From positions 1 to 64,000 of the forward strand of contig JAPLEH010000055.1 in the NCBI GenBank assembly GCA_026391455.1: a stretch of 64,000 nt of DNA, given 5' to 3'. This DNA comes from Bacteroidota bacterium. Its GTDB lineage: Bacteria > Bacteroidota > Bacteroidia > Chitinophagales > Chitinophagaceae. The translations under genes and the position numbers were made by a program. Below are positions 43,567-53,444 of the stretch, piece by piece. Position 1 is the stretch's first letter, and every line of letters starts with the position of its first letter. Under the pieces are notes generated by a model. It ran no database searches. It saw nothing but the letters and a program-made list of their open reading frames with translations, and was not told the DNA's origin.

Positions 43567-46500
43567 GCGGCTGGTATAAAATGAATACTATGCGTCTGTA
43601 CGGAAACAAATAATTGCTGCGGCTGATCAGTGATAATAGCATTGGTCCCCGCTTCGGCTTCAAAACCATCCGTTGAATCTGTGGTACTGGACAGGTTGGA
43701 TTTTTTCATACTAACCTGTGTTACCTCTTTGACTCCCTTCACCCCATTCACACAGTTGGCAATATCTGCTTCTCTCAACGGGCTGAATATTTGTGTTTGT
43801 GGCTGACTGGTCTTTATCCAGGGTGACAGATAGATGCTGATCACCCGGTTGATCAAAGGGCGCATCCGGGCTTCCTCATATCCGCTTTGCAAAATGACAT
43901 AAATGCTTACCAGAACATAAACGGGTTCAGGATTTCTGATATATAATAATCCATCCGGCTGGGATGCTGCCAGTGTACCCTGCACTTTATCAATCAGGTA
44001 TTCTTTTATCGCATCCGCTTCGCAAATACTGATAAAAGGGGAGAATGCATCAGCTATTTCAAAATTGGCGGCATTTTTTACCACATAAACAGCCACACCC
44101 CCATCCGATTCACGAACTGACTTTACACAGTACACAAACGAGAATTGTTCTTTTACCAGTGTATAAAAATCACCCATGGTAAGGGCCCTGTTTCTTGTTT
44201 TAATACGGTTACTCACCCGCTGGTTCATGGCCATTTCACTTTCCTGAATACGGCCACCTGCTGAATCAAAGGGTTGTAACACTCCGGCGAGTTCCGGCAC
44301 AATGGTAAATGCCTGTTCAATGGTGCCTGCTGTGATGAATGGCTTTTCCTGCATGGAAAGTAAAGGATCACCGTTTCGCTTTACAAGAAATGCATTAGTA
44401 TTTAGGTATACCACTTGTGGAAAAATCCTCAGGTCATCATTTGTAGACATCGAAATCCAGTAATTGCCACCTGGCATCAGCGGACTTGCATTGGTGATAT
44501 CCGCCGGAATATTAAATACGATGATACCCCTGCAATTGAGGTTGCGGGTACTATCGCTCAGCACCTGGAGTGGTTTCCATCCGGTGGTTGAAAGATAATT
44601 ATAGGCCACCGTTTTACCGGGATCGATATCAGCAGTAGTAGCCGCAAATGCAAAAAACAAATTGAGCGGTTGATTGCTTACAAGCTGGGTGAATGAAACC
44701 AGCAGCGCTCCATTATATGGGAATACGGGGTAAAGCGGTATACCGCATGGATAGATAGCCGTTCCTTTTTCATTCAATACTGGGCCATCTACTGTAATAA
44801 ACATTTCAGGATGCGATACTGCATTCCCTGGTGTGTTATCATATACTTTAAAAGCTGCAAAGGGACTATACAGGAAGCATTGTAACGGGTATTCCCCGGA
44901 CTGTACACATAAATCCTGTGCTGCACTTGCCCGGTAACAAGTCGTAAACAAATTTGCGGCTGGTACAAATGGTGGGTTCGGCGGTGGTACAAATACGCCC
45001 TGATCAGTAGTTTGTTTGGAGAGAGTACAAGCATTTTGAAGGGCAATATTAGAGATTACAATGGGGTACATGGCAAATCCAAAGCCCTGTGAAGGGGCGC
45101 TGAGTGTCATCATCATGAAACCCGTCTGACTATTGTCCGTATATTCCAAAGGCACTTGCTGCAGGGTGGGATCGGGAATAAAGCCGGGCTTCGCTTCGGG
45201 AGGTAAATAGAATTCACTCTGATTGAAAAGCGTTTCGGAGTCGCATAGCACACGAAACAAATTTTGTCCATCGTATTTCACATCGGGAGGACAGCCTGAG
45301 GGGAGACAAGATTTTACTGACTTCCCTCCGGAAACCGATTCCATATTGGAAGGTGCATTCAGGGGCAGGGGCAACCAGTTGCCTTTTTGCAAAAAAGAAA
45401 AAGTAGTATGAAAAACACAGTTATTGAATGGCAGGCTATTCAATTCTTCTTCTTCCTCCTCTTCCTCCTTTTTTTTGAATCCGAAAACACCTTTTATCCA
45501 AGTCCACACGCGTGAAAAAATATTCCTTTTGCTGTTGGGAGCAGGGGTCTCCTTCTTCTTTTTTTCCTCCGCACAAGGAGGACAGCAGGATGGCATAGCA
45601 TAGTCGTTATATAACTGATAATAAACCTGCAGATTATCCGGCAGATTATCCCAGTACATCCGGATCGTGAGCCCTGCAAAAGGCTTACTGAATATCTCAT
45701 TGCTGCCAATAACCAGGCTGCTGTTTTGAACGGGTACATTACCAAAAGGAGTAAAGGGTGTTTTATTGCTGAGCAATCCATCATTGCTCAATAATTGCAC
45801 ATTCGTGAAATCCTTTACATCCACATCAAGATTTATCCATTGAATGAAAGGCGATACTCCTTGATTGACGATCTCGTTGAACAAAATTTTGAACATGGGC
45901 CAGTCGCTGTTCACGCCATCAGGATTTTCATCCATCTTTTCTATTGGCGGCATTCCCGGATCAAGTTTGATCGTAATACAAGCCTCTGTGTAAGAAGAAT
46001 TCAGTATTGCAGGTATGATGAAATCAAAAAATTCCACCTTCAATATCTTATCTCCGGAAATAGGCAACCAGCCGGCTTGTGTGCTGAGGAAATACTGTGC
46101 GCCATTCAGGATAGCATGATCGTACACTGCGGAGAATTTGATACGGATACATATTTCCCGACTACCGCCGGTAAGGTACAGTATTGGGGAACCAAATGAA
46201 AAGCCCATACTTACTGCTTTACCGTTTCCACCAAATGTATCCCAGCTTTTCAGCAAACCGTTTTCGTCATATTGCAGGGAGTTTACATCATTTTTCTCGT
46301 ATAAACAGAGCGGGCTGTTACTACCGGAAAAACCAAGTGTGCGTATACCGGTAAGTAAAGCAGGATTCAGTATTTCTTCATTCGTGTTGGCAAAGAGGAT
46401 GGGGTTGGATGCTGTATCACTGCCGGCATCGAAGAGGGTTCCGGCAGGCAATTTGAATACTGCATCTGTACCAATTAATGTAGCACATAAATAAGCGGAA

Positions 46501-47462
46501 TCGGGGGAAGCCGGTAAAGGGATCTGGTGTAAAATTTCTTTAAAATAAAAAGCGAGGTGTTTTGCCGTAATCGTATTCAGTTGTTCCTGCTGTATACTCA
46601 GCAAATTAACGAACGCCCTTAATAGCGTGGTATCGGGGTATTTACTTTTATGCCGGGCCGCTATTTCATATGCAGGTCCGGATTCTGTAATGATGGTGTG
46701 ATAAAAACCAAATATTTCATCTCCTGCCACCCGCAACTTATTAAAGATCGGGACTGGCCAGGGCCTGACCAGTTGGAGATCGGTGTCCACAGGAATATCC
46801 AATGCTGTCCACCAGGGAGCGTATCCCTTGTGATGTTCCCACAAGGGGGCTTTAAAGAAAATAAACTCCCCCTCTTCTTTGATTTCTTTCGCCAGATCCT
46901 GCGGCAGCATATTGTAAAGTTGCCTCCTCAGGGCTCTTAGGGAACGTTCCAATGCACTGAATTCAGTTTTCACCTGCGAAATCACATATTCTTTTAAAGG
47001 ATATTTTTCATCATTCAACTGCATATAATAGGTCCATTCGCCGATATCCGCAAGGGTTGACTCCAGTACATCCACGAGTCGGATCAACAAACTGATTACA
47101 TCTGGTGTAAAAAGAGTTGCGTCCGTCATAGCCAACGCCCCCGATTCTGCAAAACCTGTCCATACCTTATCCGGCAGATTGAGTTTATTCCGGAGATTGA
47201 TGCACTGGTTTATAAATAAATTGTAACGCCCGTTATAGTCCGTTTTGGAAATGCTGTTCAGCAGAAATACGGGATCTTTCATCAGAAAAGGCTTCCAGTT
47301 ACCTTCCTGCTTATTTTCTATATTATAAAAATTGATACAGGCTGCAAAGGAGGATAGAAACCAAAGCCTGTCCTGCTCGGTTCGGGCATCCAGCATGGCA
47401 GCACCCGGCACCAGGGCATTTTGCTGTGAGAGGATAATATGTTGCTGACTCAGTTGAAACAT
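43563..47462 (-). CDS. baseplate protein, Afp11/gp6 (J)-like
   Basis: The 1299-aa protein has a C-terminal baseplate-J type region (RIKTRNRALTMGDFYTLVKE, then NPEPVYVLVSIYVILQSGYEE, then ISIYLSPW), preceded by large beta domains. A striking low-complexity insert around residues 618-680 combines CCPPC, poly-Lys, a Trp-rich amphipathic segment and a run of nine Glu. It is an extra surface loop not needed for a wedge fold. It starts seven bases after the gp25 gene. Confidence 0.88.
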   Translation of the reverse strand: MFQLSQQHIILSQQNALVPGAAMLDARTEQDRLWFLSSFAACINFYNIENKQEGNWKPFLMKDPVFLLNSISKTDYNGRYNLFINQCINLRNKLNLPDKVWTGFAESGALAMTDATLFTPDVISLLIRLVDVLESTLADIGEWTYYMQLNDEKYPLKEYVISQVKTEFSALERSLRALRRQLYNMLPQDLAKEIKEEGEFIFFKAPLWEHHKGYAPWWTALDIPVDTDLQLVRPWPVPIFNKLRVAGDEIFGFYHTIITESGPAYEIAARHKSKYPDTTLLRAFVNLLSIQQEQLNTITAKHLAFYFKEILHQIPLPASPDSAYLCATLIGTDAVFKLPAGTLFDAGSDTASNPILFANTNEEILNPALLTGIRTLGFSGSNSPLCLYEKNDVNSLQYDENGLLKSWDTFGGNGKAVSMGFSFGSPILYLTGGSREICIRIKFSAVYDHAILNGAQYFLSTQAGWLPISGDKILKVEFFDFIIPAILNSSYTEACITIKLDPGMPPIEKMDENPDGVNSDWPMFKILFNEIVNQGVSPFIQWINLDVDVKDFTNVQLLSNDGLLSNKTPFTPFGNVPVQNSSLVIGSNEIFSKPFAGLTIRMYWDNLPDNLQVYYQLYNDYAMPSCCPPCAEEKKKKETPAPNSKRNIFSRVWTWIKGVFGFKKKEEEEEEEELNSLPFNNCVFHTTFSFLQKGNWLPLPLNAPSNMESVSGGKSVKSCLPSGCPPDVKYDGQNLFRVLCDSETLFNQSEFYLPPEAKPGFIPDPTLQQVPLEYTDNSQTGFMMMTLSAPSQGFGFAMYPIVISNIALQNACTLSKQTTDQGVFVPPPNPPFVPAANLFTTCYRASAAQDLCVQSGEYPLQCFLYSPFAAFKVYDNTPGNAVSHPEMFITVDGPVLNEKGTAIYPCGIPLYPVFPYNGALLVSFTQLVSNQPLNLFFAFAATTADIDPGKTVAYNYLSTTGWKPLQVLSDSTRNLNCRGIIVFNIPADITNASPLMPGGNYWISMSTNDDLRIFPQVVYLNTNAFLVKRNGDPLLSMQEKPFITAGTIEQAFTIVPELAGVLQPFDSAGGRIQESEMAMNQRVSNRIKTRNRALTMGDFYTLVKEQFSFVYCVKSVRESDGGVAVYVVKNAANFEIADAFSPFISICEADAIKEYLIDKVQGTLAASQPDGLLYIRNPEPVYVLVSIYVILQSGYEEARMRPLINRVISIYLSPWIKTSQPQTQIFSPLREADIANCVNGVKGVKEVTQVSMKKSNLSSTTDSTDGFEAEAGTNAIITDQPQQLFVSVQTHSIHFIPAA

Positions 47463-47469
47463 TTTATTA

Positions 47470-47895
47470 CTACAGGCTGGTACCTTCCTTTATAGAGAAG
47501 GGGAATACATAATTGTGTCTTGTATTGGTTTGATTATACTCATAAGCGATCAATACTTCCATCTGTCCGTTCAGCATATCTATATAATTGACTGCTACTT
47601 CAGTTACCGTAATCCGGGGTTCATTTTGACGAAGCGTATTAAAAACCGCATCGATGATCCTTCCCCGGAGTGTTTCATCCATTTTATTAAAAACGAACTG
47701 CCGCAGTCCTGATCCGTATGCCGGCGAAAGGGGCCGTTCCCCCTTTATCGTTTGCAACAACAGATCAATCGATTCATTGATATTTTTCTCATACGCGCTC
47801 GTGATCAATTGATAGTTACCCGAAGAAAAACTAACCGGAAAAGCCCAGCCTGTTCCCAGGAAATTATCATTTCGTTGTTTTTGCAGATTATCCAC
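47470..47895 (-). CDS. gp25/GPW-family baseplate protein (Afp9-like)
   Basis: The 141-aa protein has the family pattern FLGTGWAFPVSFS, SIDLLLQTIKGERPLSPAYG, NTLRQNEPRITVTEV. It is a lysozyme-like gp25 fold that nucleates the sheath at the baseplate. It overlaps the PAAR gene by eight bases and is followed closely by the Afp11-like gene. Confidence 0.93.
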   Translation of the reverse strand: MDNLQKQRNDNFLGTGWAFPVSFSSGNYQLITSAYEKNINESIDLLLQTIKGERPLSPAYGSGLRQFVFNKMDETLRGRIIDAVFNTLRQNEPRITVTEVAVNYIDMLNGQMEVLIAYEYNQTNTRHNYVFPFSIKEGTSL

Positions 47896-48187
47896 CGATC
47901 ATTACATTAAATGCACCTAACAAAATTTGTCCCCCATGTGCAGTGGTGTCACCCAAACGTGCAGCGGGTTTCCCACCGATCTTTACAGTAGCCGATCCTT
48001 TCACGATGGAATCCGGCGGGCCTACACATACCAGCATATCACCCAGCGTAGCGGCGGGTAATCCTCCGATCAAAACGGTGGGTATACCCGGACCAACAAT
48101 CGGCCCACCCACATGCGGAATGGGCGGAATGCCGGGTGTTACCATCGGGCATTGATGAAAATCGGTTAATCTTGCTGCTGGTGGCAT
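47888..48187 (-). CDS. PAAR-repeat spike tip protein (Afp10-like)
   Basis: The 99-aa protein starts MPPAARLTDFHQCP with the PAAR motif. Repeats of GxPxxxIGG (GIPTVLIGGLPAATLGD, IGGKPAARLGD) and zinc-binding His/Cys positions follow. It sharpens the tip of the VgrG-like spike. It carries no toxin extension. It lies 11 bases after the spike gene. Confidence 0.95.
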   Translation of the reverse strand: MPPAARLTDFHQCPMVTPGIPPIPHVGGPIVGPGIPTVLIGGLPAATLGDMLVCVGPPDSIVKGSATVKIGGKPAARLGDTTAHGGQILLGAFNVMIGG

Positions 48188-48198
48188 AACTGTTTTAT

Positions 48199-49995
48199 TT
48201 AATTAATCATTACCATCGCTGCTTTGAGGGTAAGTTGTGCACCGCCTGTTACTTTCGCAGTTGCGCTTCCCTCTGCAGTGAACTGAGCTTTTGCTGATTG
48301 TTTGATATTCACGCCGGCCAGTGTCACGTCACCGCCGGAAGCTTCGATACTCACACCTGTCTTGCCTTTTATACTCACATTCTGTCCGGCATCAATGGTG
48401 ATATTTTTGGGGCTTTTGATCGTGATACCACTATCATCTAATACAATACTGTTGCCATTCTGATCTTTGATCGTAATAGATTTATCCTTATCACTGAATA
48501 CTGCATTGTTTTTCCCGGGCGTTGTCATTGTCAGTATTTTATCTTTATCGTTGAACTGTATATTGATACCGGATTTAGTGACAATCGCTTTCAACGGGTT
48601 TTCTTCCTGAGGCTCCAGTTCTGAAAAAGGTTTATGTTTAGGGGCACTGTACATACTGCCGAGAATAACCGGGAAGCGCGGATCTTCATTGAGAAAACCC
48701 AGCACAACTTCATCTTCTTTTTCCGGCAAAAAGAAAGCGCCGCAATTCGAAGAGGAATAAAAATTTGCCAGTCGGGCCCATAGTCCTTCACCGGCATCCC
48801 CAAATAAGGGCACTTTCACCTGTACGCGGTATTGGCCATCCGGATCCTTTGCAATTTTTTTCACAATGGCATTGAACAAGCCCTGTACACCTGGCAATAG
48901 ACCAGCGGCAGGCGGACTCAGTACATCCGGCTCCTGTATGAACCAGCCCTGCGACATACCCAGGTTTACATCTGTAAGCCAATTGCCCTCTGATATAGTA
49001 TGTGTGACACCGGAAATAAAATAATCACCATTGAAACGGTCGCCCAATCCTTCGAGCGTAATGTATTTTGCCGGCAACGCCAGACTGTTTCCCTGAAACT
49101 TAGCCGTGCCGGTGATTTTCGCATACTCACTCTTAACCACCTGTGCGGCCGACCAGTCATTCAATTCTCCATTGATAACGGGCGCTGTGGTTTGCAGGGC
49201 ATATTCTTTCAATCCGAGTACACCAGATAATTTTTTCACCGACAGATTTCCGGGGCCTTCTATGTCCGGAGCTTTCTGGCCGGTACTCAGCTTCTGGTCT
49301 TTGAAATTCCAGGCGCTGGCCTTTACGTTACCAAACTGGTAGATCGCATTGAGATCTGCATTGAACTCCAGCAACTGGTCGCCGTATTCAACCGTGAGAA
49401 CAGGTGTAGCATTTGCATTGGGTTTCGCCACAGCAACGGTACCGTTCACAGTAGTAACAACGAAACCGTTTGACTCGGCTAATGATAAAATATAATCCCA
49501 GTCCGTAACATAATATTGTACTTGCGCCGGCCATTGGGTATTGGTGGCAGCAACATTTGCGGTGAGACCGCCATACTGGCCGATGATGGATGAAATAATT
49601 TCGCTGTCTTTCTTTTTTTCAAAGGTGCTGGTCTTTCGTCCAACGATCATTTTCACCGCCATATCCCTGCATTCCACTTCGAGGGTGGACCCGTTCTCTT
49701 CATCAATCTTAATAGACTGACCGGTGATAATACCCTTGAACACGAGGGCATTAACATTATCATATCCTGCCTCTACTGTTAATGTATTGCCAGGCACGAA
49801 TGTGGGCGAAGAGCTGCTGGGGAATTTACCGGTGTTAGGTTGCCCGTCGAGCATAACGACTTTTGCACGTGCGATTCGGTTGACCTGCTGTTCGATCGTA
49901 ACAGACATAATCCGGAAGCAGCAATCCAACGGTTTGCCGTCTGCTTTCACCACAAACGTGGCAAGACCTTTATCTGCTATTACCGATTTTGCCAT
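48199..49995 (-). CDS. VgrG-like spike protein (Afp8-like)
   Basis: The 598-aa protein has N-terminal gp27-like domains (residues 1-340), a gp5 OB-fold segment (DPDGQYRVQVKVPLFGDAGEGLWARL, LPEKEDEVVLGFLNEDPRFPVILGSMY), and a C-terminal beta-helix of short hydrophobic repeats (GITIKSPKNITIDAGQNVSI). It forms the trimeric puncturing spike. No effector domain is appended. The start shares one base with the upstream LysM gene's stop. Confidence 0.94.
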   Translation of the reverse strand: MAKSVIADKGLATFVVKADGKPLDCCFRIMSVTIEQQVNRIARAKVVMLDGQPNTGKFPSSSSPTFVPGNTLTVEAGYDNVNALVFKGIITGQSIKIDEENGSTLEVECRDMAVKMIVGRKTSTFEKKKDSEIISSIIGQYGGLTANVAATNTQWPAQVQYYVTDWDYILSLAESNGFVVTTVNGTVAVAKPNANATPVLTVEYGDQLLEFNADLNAIYQFGNVKASAWNFKDQKLSTGQKAPDIEGPGNLSVKKLSGVLGLKEYALQTTAPVINGELNDWSAAQVVKSEYAKITGTAKFQGNSLALPAKYITLEGLGDRFNGDYFISGVTHTISEGNWLTDVNLGMSQGWFIQEPDVLSPPAAGLLPGVQGLFNAIVKKIAKDPDGQYRVQVKVPLFGDAGEGLWARLANFYSSSNCGAFFLPEKEDEVVLGFLNEDPRFPVILGSMYSAPKHKPFSELEPQEENPLKAIVTKSGINIQFNDKDKILTMTTPGKNNAVFSDKDKSITIKDQNGNSIVLDDSGITIKSPKNITIDAGQNVSIKGKTGVSIEASGGDVTLAGVNIKQSAKAQFTAEGSATAKVTGGAQLTLKAAMVMIN

Positions 49996-50675
49996 CAGGA
50001 GGGTTGGATTAAGGGTGGAAAAATTAACCGGCTTACGGCATCGAGGTTTCGAAATTTATTCAACCCGTTATACCGCGCCACTTGTACAAAGTAGGATTTG
50101 TCGTTCCATACTTTCTGACAGAGGGAAGGCAATGAATCGCCTTCCGTAACGGTGACCATGTGACTGATATCCGGAGAAGAATCCTTATTGCACTCGCAGG
50201 CTGCCTTGGGTGAAATATATTGGGTAAAGCCCAGTGCTATTTTAGCGCGTAGCGGACTACCGGTGGGGTTGAAAAGAGTATACGTAATGTCATACGAAGC
50301 AAGCACACCTTTGAATAACAGGTTTTGCCCCCATTGTACCAGTACAAAATTCGGGCGGTGTATTTCTCCGTTATACTCGTAAATAATATGCGTGAGGTTC
50401 TTAACCTCTTCACTCATTTTCGTTCGGCTTTTATCCACCACACCGGTGCAGTCGATGAGTATTTCAAAATTCAACTTATCACTCGGTGTATTCTTATACC
50501 GTTGGGAGGTAGTGCTGGAATCCGGTGGTTGCGTTTCGTTGTATTCGATGCTCCGCTGCAGTTTGATGGTATCCGGATTGAGCATTACCGTATAGGGGTC
50601 ACCGCTGATAGGATTCTGAAACCCTTCGTCTTTATACCCGGTGATGATCATCTTTATGAGCTCTGGTGTCGGCAT
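49995..50675 (-). CDS. LysM-domain baseplate hub protein (Afp7-like)
   Basis: The 226-aa protein has an N-terminal gp53-like part (GYKDEGFQNPISGDPYTVML) and a C-terminal LysM-type module (VTEGDSLPSLCQKVWND, NLDAVSRLIFPP; residues about 172-222). It joins the tube initiator to the spike. It is encoded in the conserved order, 11 bases after the DUF5908 gene. Confidence 0.92.
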   Translation of the reverse strand: MPTPELIKMIITGYKDEGFQNPISGDPYTVMLNPDTIKLQRSIEYNETQPPDSSTTSQRYKNTPSDKLNFEILIDCTGVVDKSRTKMSEEVKNLTHIIYEYNGEIHRPNFVLVQWGQNLLFKGVLASYDITYTLFNPTGSPLRAKIALGFTQYISPKAACECNKDSSPDISHMVTVTEGDSLPSLCQKVWNDKSYFVQVARYNGLNKFRNLDAVSRLIFPPLIQPS

Positions 50676-50686
50676 ACATTCACAGC

Positions 50687-50857
50687 TTATCGGTGATACT
50701 GTTTCTTTTTATTCTCTTCGGCGAGCATTCGCTTGCATTCAGCCAGTAATTGTCTTCGCAGGGCCGCAAGTGTTTGTGCAGAAATATGGTTGGCATCCGT
50801 TTTCTTTCCGGACACGATCTCTGTCTTTATAATGAGTTCTCTTATTTCTACCGGCAT
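50687..50857 (-). CDS. DUF5908 small baseplate-associated protein (Afp6-like position)
   Basis: The 56-aa protein starts at the ATG at 50857 (MPVEIRELIIKTEI), the canonical DUF5908 start. A longer frame exists but overlaps the tube gene and lacks similarity. The C-terminal half is a Lys/Arg-rich helix. It is a small conserved partner in contractile injection clusters, between the second tube protein and the LysM hub protein. Confidence 0.85.
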   Translation of the reverse strand: MPVEIRELIIKTEIVSGKKTDANHISAQTLAALRRQLLAECKRMLAEENKKKQYHR

Positions 50858-50861
50858 ATGA

Positions 50862-51332
50862 TCATATGAAAAGTCTGTTAATACTTTCGTCGGTGGATAT
50901 TTCAAAAAATGTATAGGCCAGTTCCACCGATTCGATCACGATCTGGTTTTCCATCGCATGCAGTTCCGACACCGCATACTTTACCGGGTATGCGTTGTGA
51001 AAGGTCCATGAAATGGATGGTTCACCCTTTGCATTGAGCAGGCTGAGCATTACATCATGTGTTTGGATAGCCAGGCCAAAGCCCTGATCAATGCAAAGGG
51101 AACACCAGTTCACCAGTTGCGATCCCGGAGGAAGTATGGCCCTTTTTAATACAAGGTTCTGGCTGCTTGCCACACCCGGAAGTTTGTATTTGAAACGATT
51201 CTCACCGCCGCATACAATTTCTTCCAGTTGTAATTCCCTGGAGATACCTGATACATCCTGGAATGCTGCGTCCTGGCCCTGGAATGATAACCGGAAATAA
51301 AAACCAACCTGGTAATTACCTGAATTATCCAT
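50862..51332 (-). CDS. tube initiator/second tube protein (Afp5-like)
   Basis: The 156-aa protein has the gp19 tube fold with FYFRLSFQGQDAAFQDVSGI and the typical WTFHNAYPVKYAVSELHAMEN region (near 107-127). It is more divergent than the main tube protein and probably forms the ring between baseplate hub and tube. It overlaps the main tube gene by eight bases. Confidence 0.92.
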   Translation of the reverse strand: MDNSGNYQVGFYFRLSFQGQDAAFQDVSGISRELQLEEIVCGGENRFKYKLPGVASSQNLVLKRAILPPGSQLVNWCSLCIDQGFGLAIQTHDVMLSLLNAKGEPSISWTFHNAYPVKYAVSELHAMENQIVIESVELAYTFFEISTDESINRLFI

Positions 51333-51786
51333 TTGCGATCACCAACGTCTCGTAGGCTATCTCGAGCGTATCCACGGCTACTTCATTCCCATCTGACTTA
51401 AGGTCGGTGGATGTTATTTTGGTTGGCCATGCGTTATTCAGTGTCCATTGCATGGTCACTTTTCCTGTTTCATCCAGCAGGCGTATAATCACGGTACGCC
51501 TTTTAATAGTATTCATGTTGATCTCTGCATGCCAGTTCCAGAATGAATTATCATTCACGAACACGCCCCGTTTCATCACCACATTGCTGTATTTTACCAG
51601 TCCCGGCATTTTCTCGGGTGAAAAAATGGGACTGTTGCTGTTGCGGTATTCGATGATCTGGTTTTCTACGTCCATACCAGAAACTTCCTGGAATGCGACA
51701 CCTTTGAGCTCAGTGCCCAAATCCACATCAAACCTGAACTTGGGCATTGGCCACGTTGAGCCTTGTTTGCTTCCATCATCTGCCAT
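51325..51786 (-). CDS. tail tube protein (Afp1-like)
   Basis: The 153-aa gp19-family tube protein shows PMPKFRFDVDLGTELKGVAF, QEVSGMDVENQIIEYR and WTLNNAWPTKITSTDLKSDG. Hexameric rings of it stack into the inner tube whose lumen holds cargo. It follows the sheath gene by 55 bases. Confidence 0.95.
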   Translation of the reverse strand: MADDGSKQGSTWPMPKFRFDVDLGTELKGVAFQEVSGMDVENQIIEYRNSNSPIFSPEKMPGLVKYSNVVMKRGVFVNDNSFWNWHAEINMNTIKRRTVIIRLLDETGKVTMQWTLNNAWPTKITSTDLKSDGNEVAVDTLEIAYETLVIANG

Positions 51787-51841
51787 AAAAAAATATTTAT
51801 ACGATTATTAAATTATGATTTGTTAAAGGAGGTTACCATCA

Positions 51842-53419
51842 TCAACTGCTGGTAGGCATTTGCTGCTGGAAGGTGATCACGATAAATTCAGCAGGCCTTG
51901 TTACGGCCACCTTTACGGTTACGTTCATAAAACCGAGCAGGATATCTTCTGCTGTCATCGTAGTTCCTAAACCGCAATCCACGGAGTAAGCATCCGCCGG
52001 AGAAGCCCCCATAAGACCACCCAGTTTCCAGATGGAGTTGAGGAAGCTGCTGATCATGGATTTCACCGACTCCCAGGTGTTCTTGGTGTTTGGCTGAAAT
52101 ACATAAGCGTTTGCGGCCAGTTTACAGGATTGTTCCAGGAAGATGACCGTACGTCTTACGGAAAGGTATTTCCAATCGAGACTATTACCATCGAGGGTAC
52201 GGGCACCCCAAACCAATATACCAAGGCCATTGAAGGAGCGGATGGCATTGATGGATTTTCCGGTTACGGCATCCACGTTCAGATACCCCTGCTGTGTCGC
52301 AGACAGGTTGATGGGAAGGTTTGACACATCGGTGAACCCAATGTTGGCAGGTGCCTGCCAGGGACCTATTGCATTATCTGTAGCGGTGATTACACCAGCC
52401 ATGGCACCACTAGGCGGCATCATATTCGCATTGCTGATGGTACGTCTTACGATAAGGCTATAAGGTGTACTTGCATTTACCAATGCCGTATTATTTTGCT
52501 GCACGGTGAGCCCGCTGGCAGGATTCTGAATATTGGCAATAATCGCCGTTACAGAAGGATCGGCGGAAGCAGGTGGGTTGATAATGGGAGTAAGTTGCGT
52601 GATATCACCACCGAAGAAATTGGTATAATCGATATCCGTGTTCTGCACAACGGTAGAACGGACAAATGGATAATAGGCAGTGCCGTAGTTAAGTCCGGTA
52701 TTGCCGGTATTCGCACGGAAGGTGTCGATATCTTTTGTCCACAGCAGCGGGTCGGGTGCGTTACCACCAATAATATCGAAGATAGAAACCGCAGTGCCCA
52801 TGATACTGTTCTGCAACAGCATCGCTTTCATGAGTGAGGCATTATTATCCGATGTGAGCAAGGTGGCATCGGGACAGATATACATGGTAGGCTCCTGTTC
52901 ATTGAGCAATAAACCGAGGCCAGCCTGCAAATCTGCTAATTGTACATTAGCATTGACCAAAGGGTCGCCCGGATTACCAGGCTTTCCGGAAGGGGCGCCA
53001 TAACCACCTACTGAAACGATATAGGCATCTCCACCTCCGTTTTCGTAAAACATTTTTACGGCATTGTAGAGGTAGTACACGGTGTTGGGATCAGGCAATA
53101 TGGAATAGAACGCTCCGTTTATCTGCACATAATCACCTTTTGCAGGAAGACCGGGTTGTTTAACCAGGTAATACTGCGGGTTGAATTGTTTGGCCGGAGG
53201 AGCCGGAGCAGGCGGATCAGGTAAACAATAAAAGGCCTGAAAATCGGAGAAGGAAGTAATCCTTTGCGGGACGTTGGTGTAGGATACTCCCTGGTAGTCA
53301 GCCCGTGGCGTATAACCGATGAATGCCGGAACTGCGGTAGCCACTGCTACCACACCATTGGGAAAGGCATTCACCTCATTTATATAAACGCCCGGAGTTT
53401 TAATTGTTGCTAAATTCAT
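51842..53419 (-). CDS. contractile tail sheath protein (Afp2-like)
   Basis: The 525-aa protein has the N-terminal sheath motif IKTPGVYINEVNAFPNGVV and the C-terminal WKYLSVRRTVIFLEQSCK region plus EFIVITFQQQ, which are diagnostic of phage/CIS sheaths. A proline-rich insertion (PDPPAPAPPAK) lies near residue 68. Only one sheath gene is present, unlike the three of Afp/PVC, which fits single-sheath systems such as AlgoCIS. Confidence 0.96.
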   Translation of the reverse strand: MNLATIKTPGVYINEVNAFPNGVVAVATAVPAFIGYTPRADYQGVSYTNVPQRITSFSDFQAFYCLPDPPAPAPPAKQFNPQYYLVKQPGLPAKGDYVQINGAFYSILPDPNTVYYLYNAVKMFYENGGGDAYIVSVGGYGAPSGKPGNPGDPLVNANVQLADLQAGLGLLLNEQEPTMYICPDATLLTSDNNASLMKAMLLQNSIMGTAVSIFDIIGGNAPDPLLWTKDIDTFRANTGNTGLNYGTAYYPFVRSTVVQNTDIDYTNFFGGDITQLTPIINPPASADPSVTAIIANIQNPASGLTVQQNNTALVNASTPYSLIVRRTISNANMMPPSGAMAGVITATDNAIGPWQAPANIGFTDVSNLPINLSATQQGYLNVDAVTGKSINAIRSFNGLGILVWGARTLDGNSLDWKYLSVRRTVIFLEQSCKLAANAYVFQPNTKNTWESVKSMISSFLNSIWKLGGLMGASPADAYSVDCGLGTTMTAEDILLGFMNVTVKVAVTRPAEFIVITFQQQMPTSS

Positions 53420-53444
53420 AACGGGATTGTTTTAAGTTATTGAT

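Noticed and set aside
50858-50905. Longer start for the DUF5908 protein
   Set aside because: It would overlap the tube gene, and MPVEIREL is the family start.
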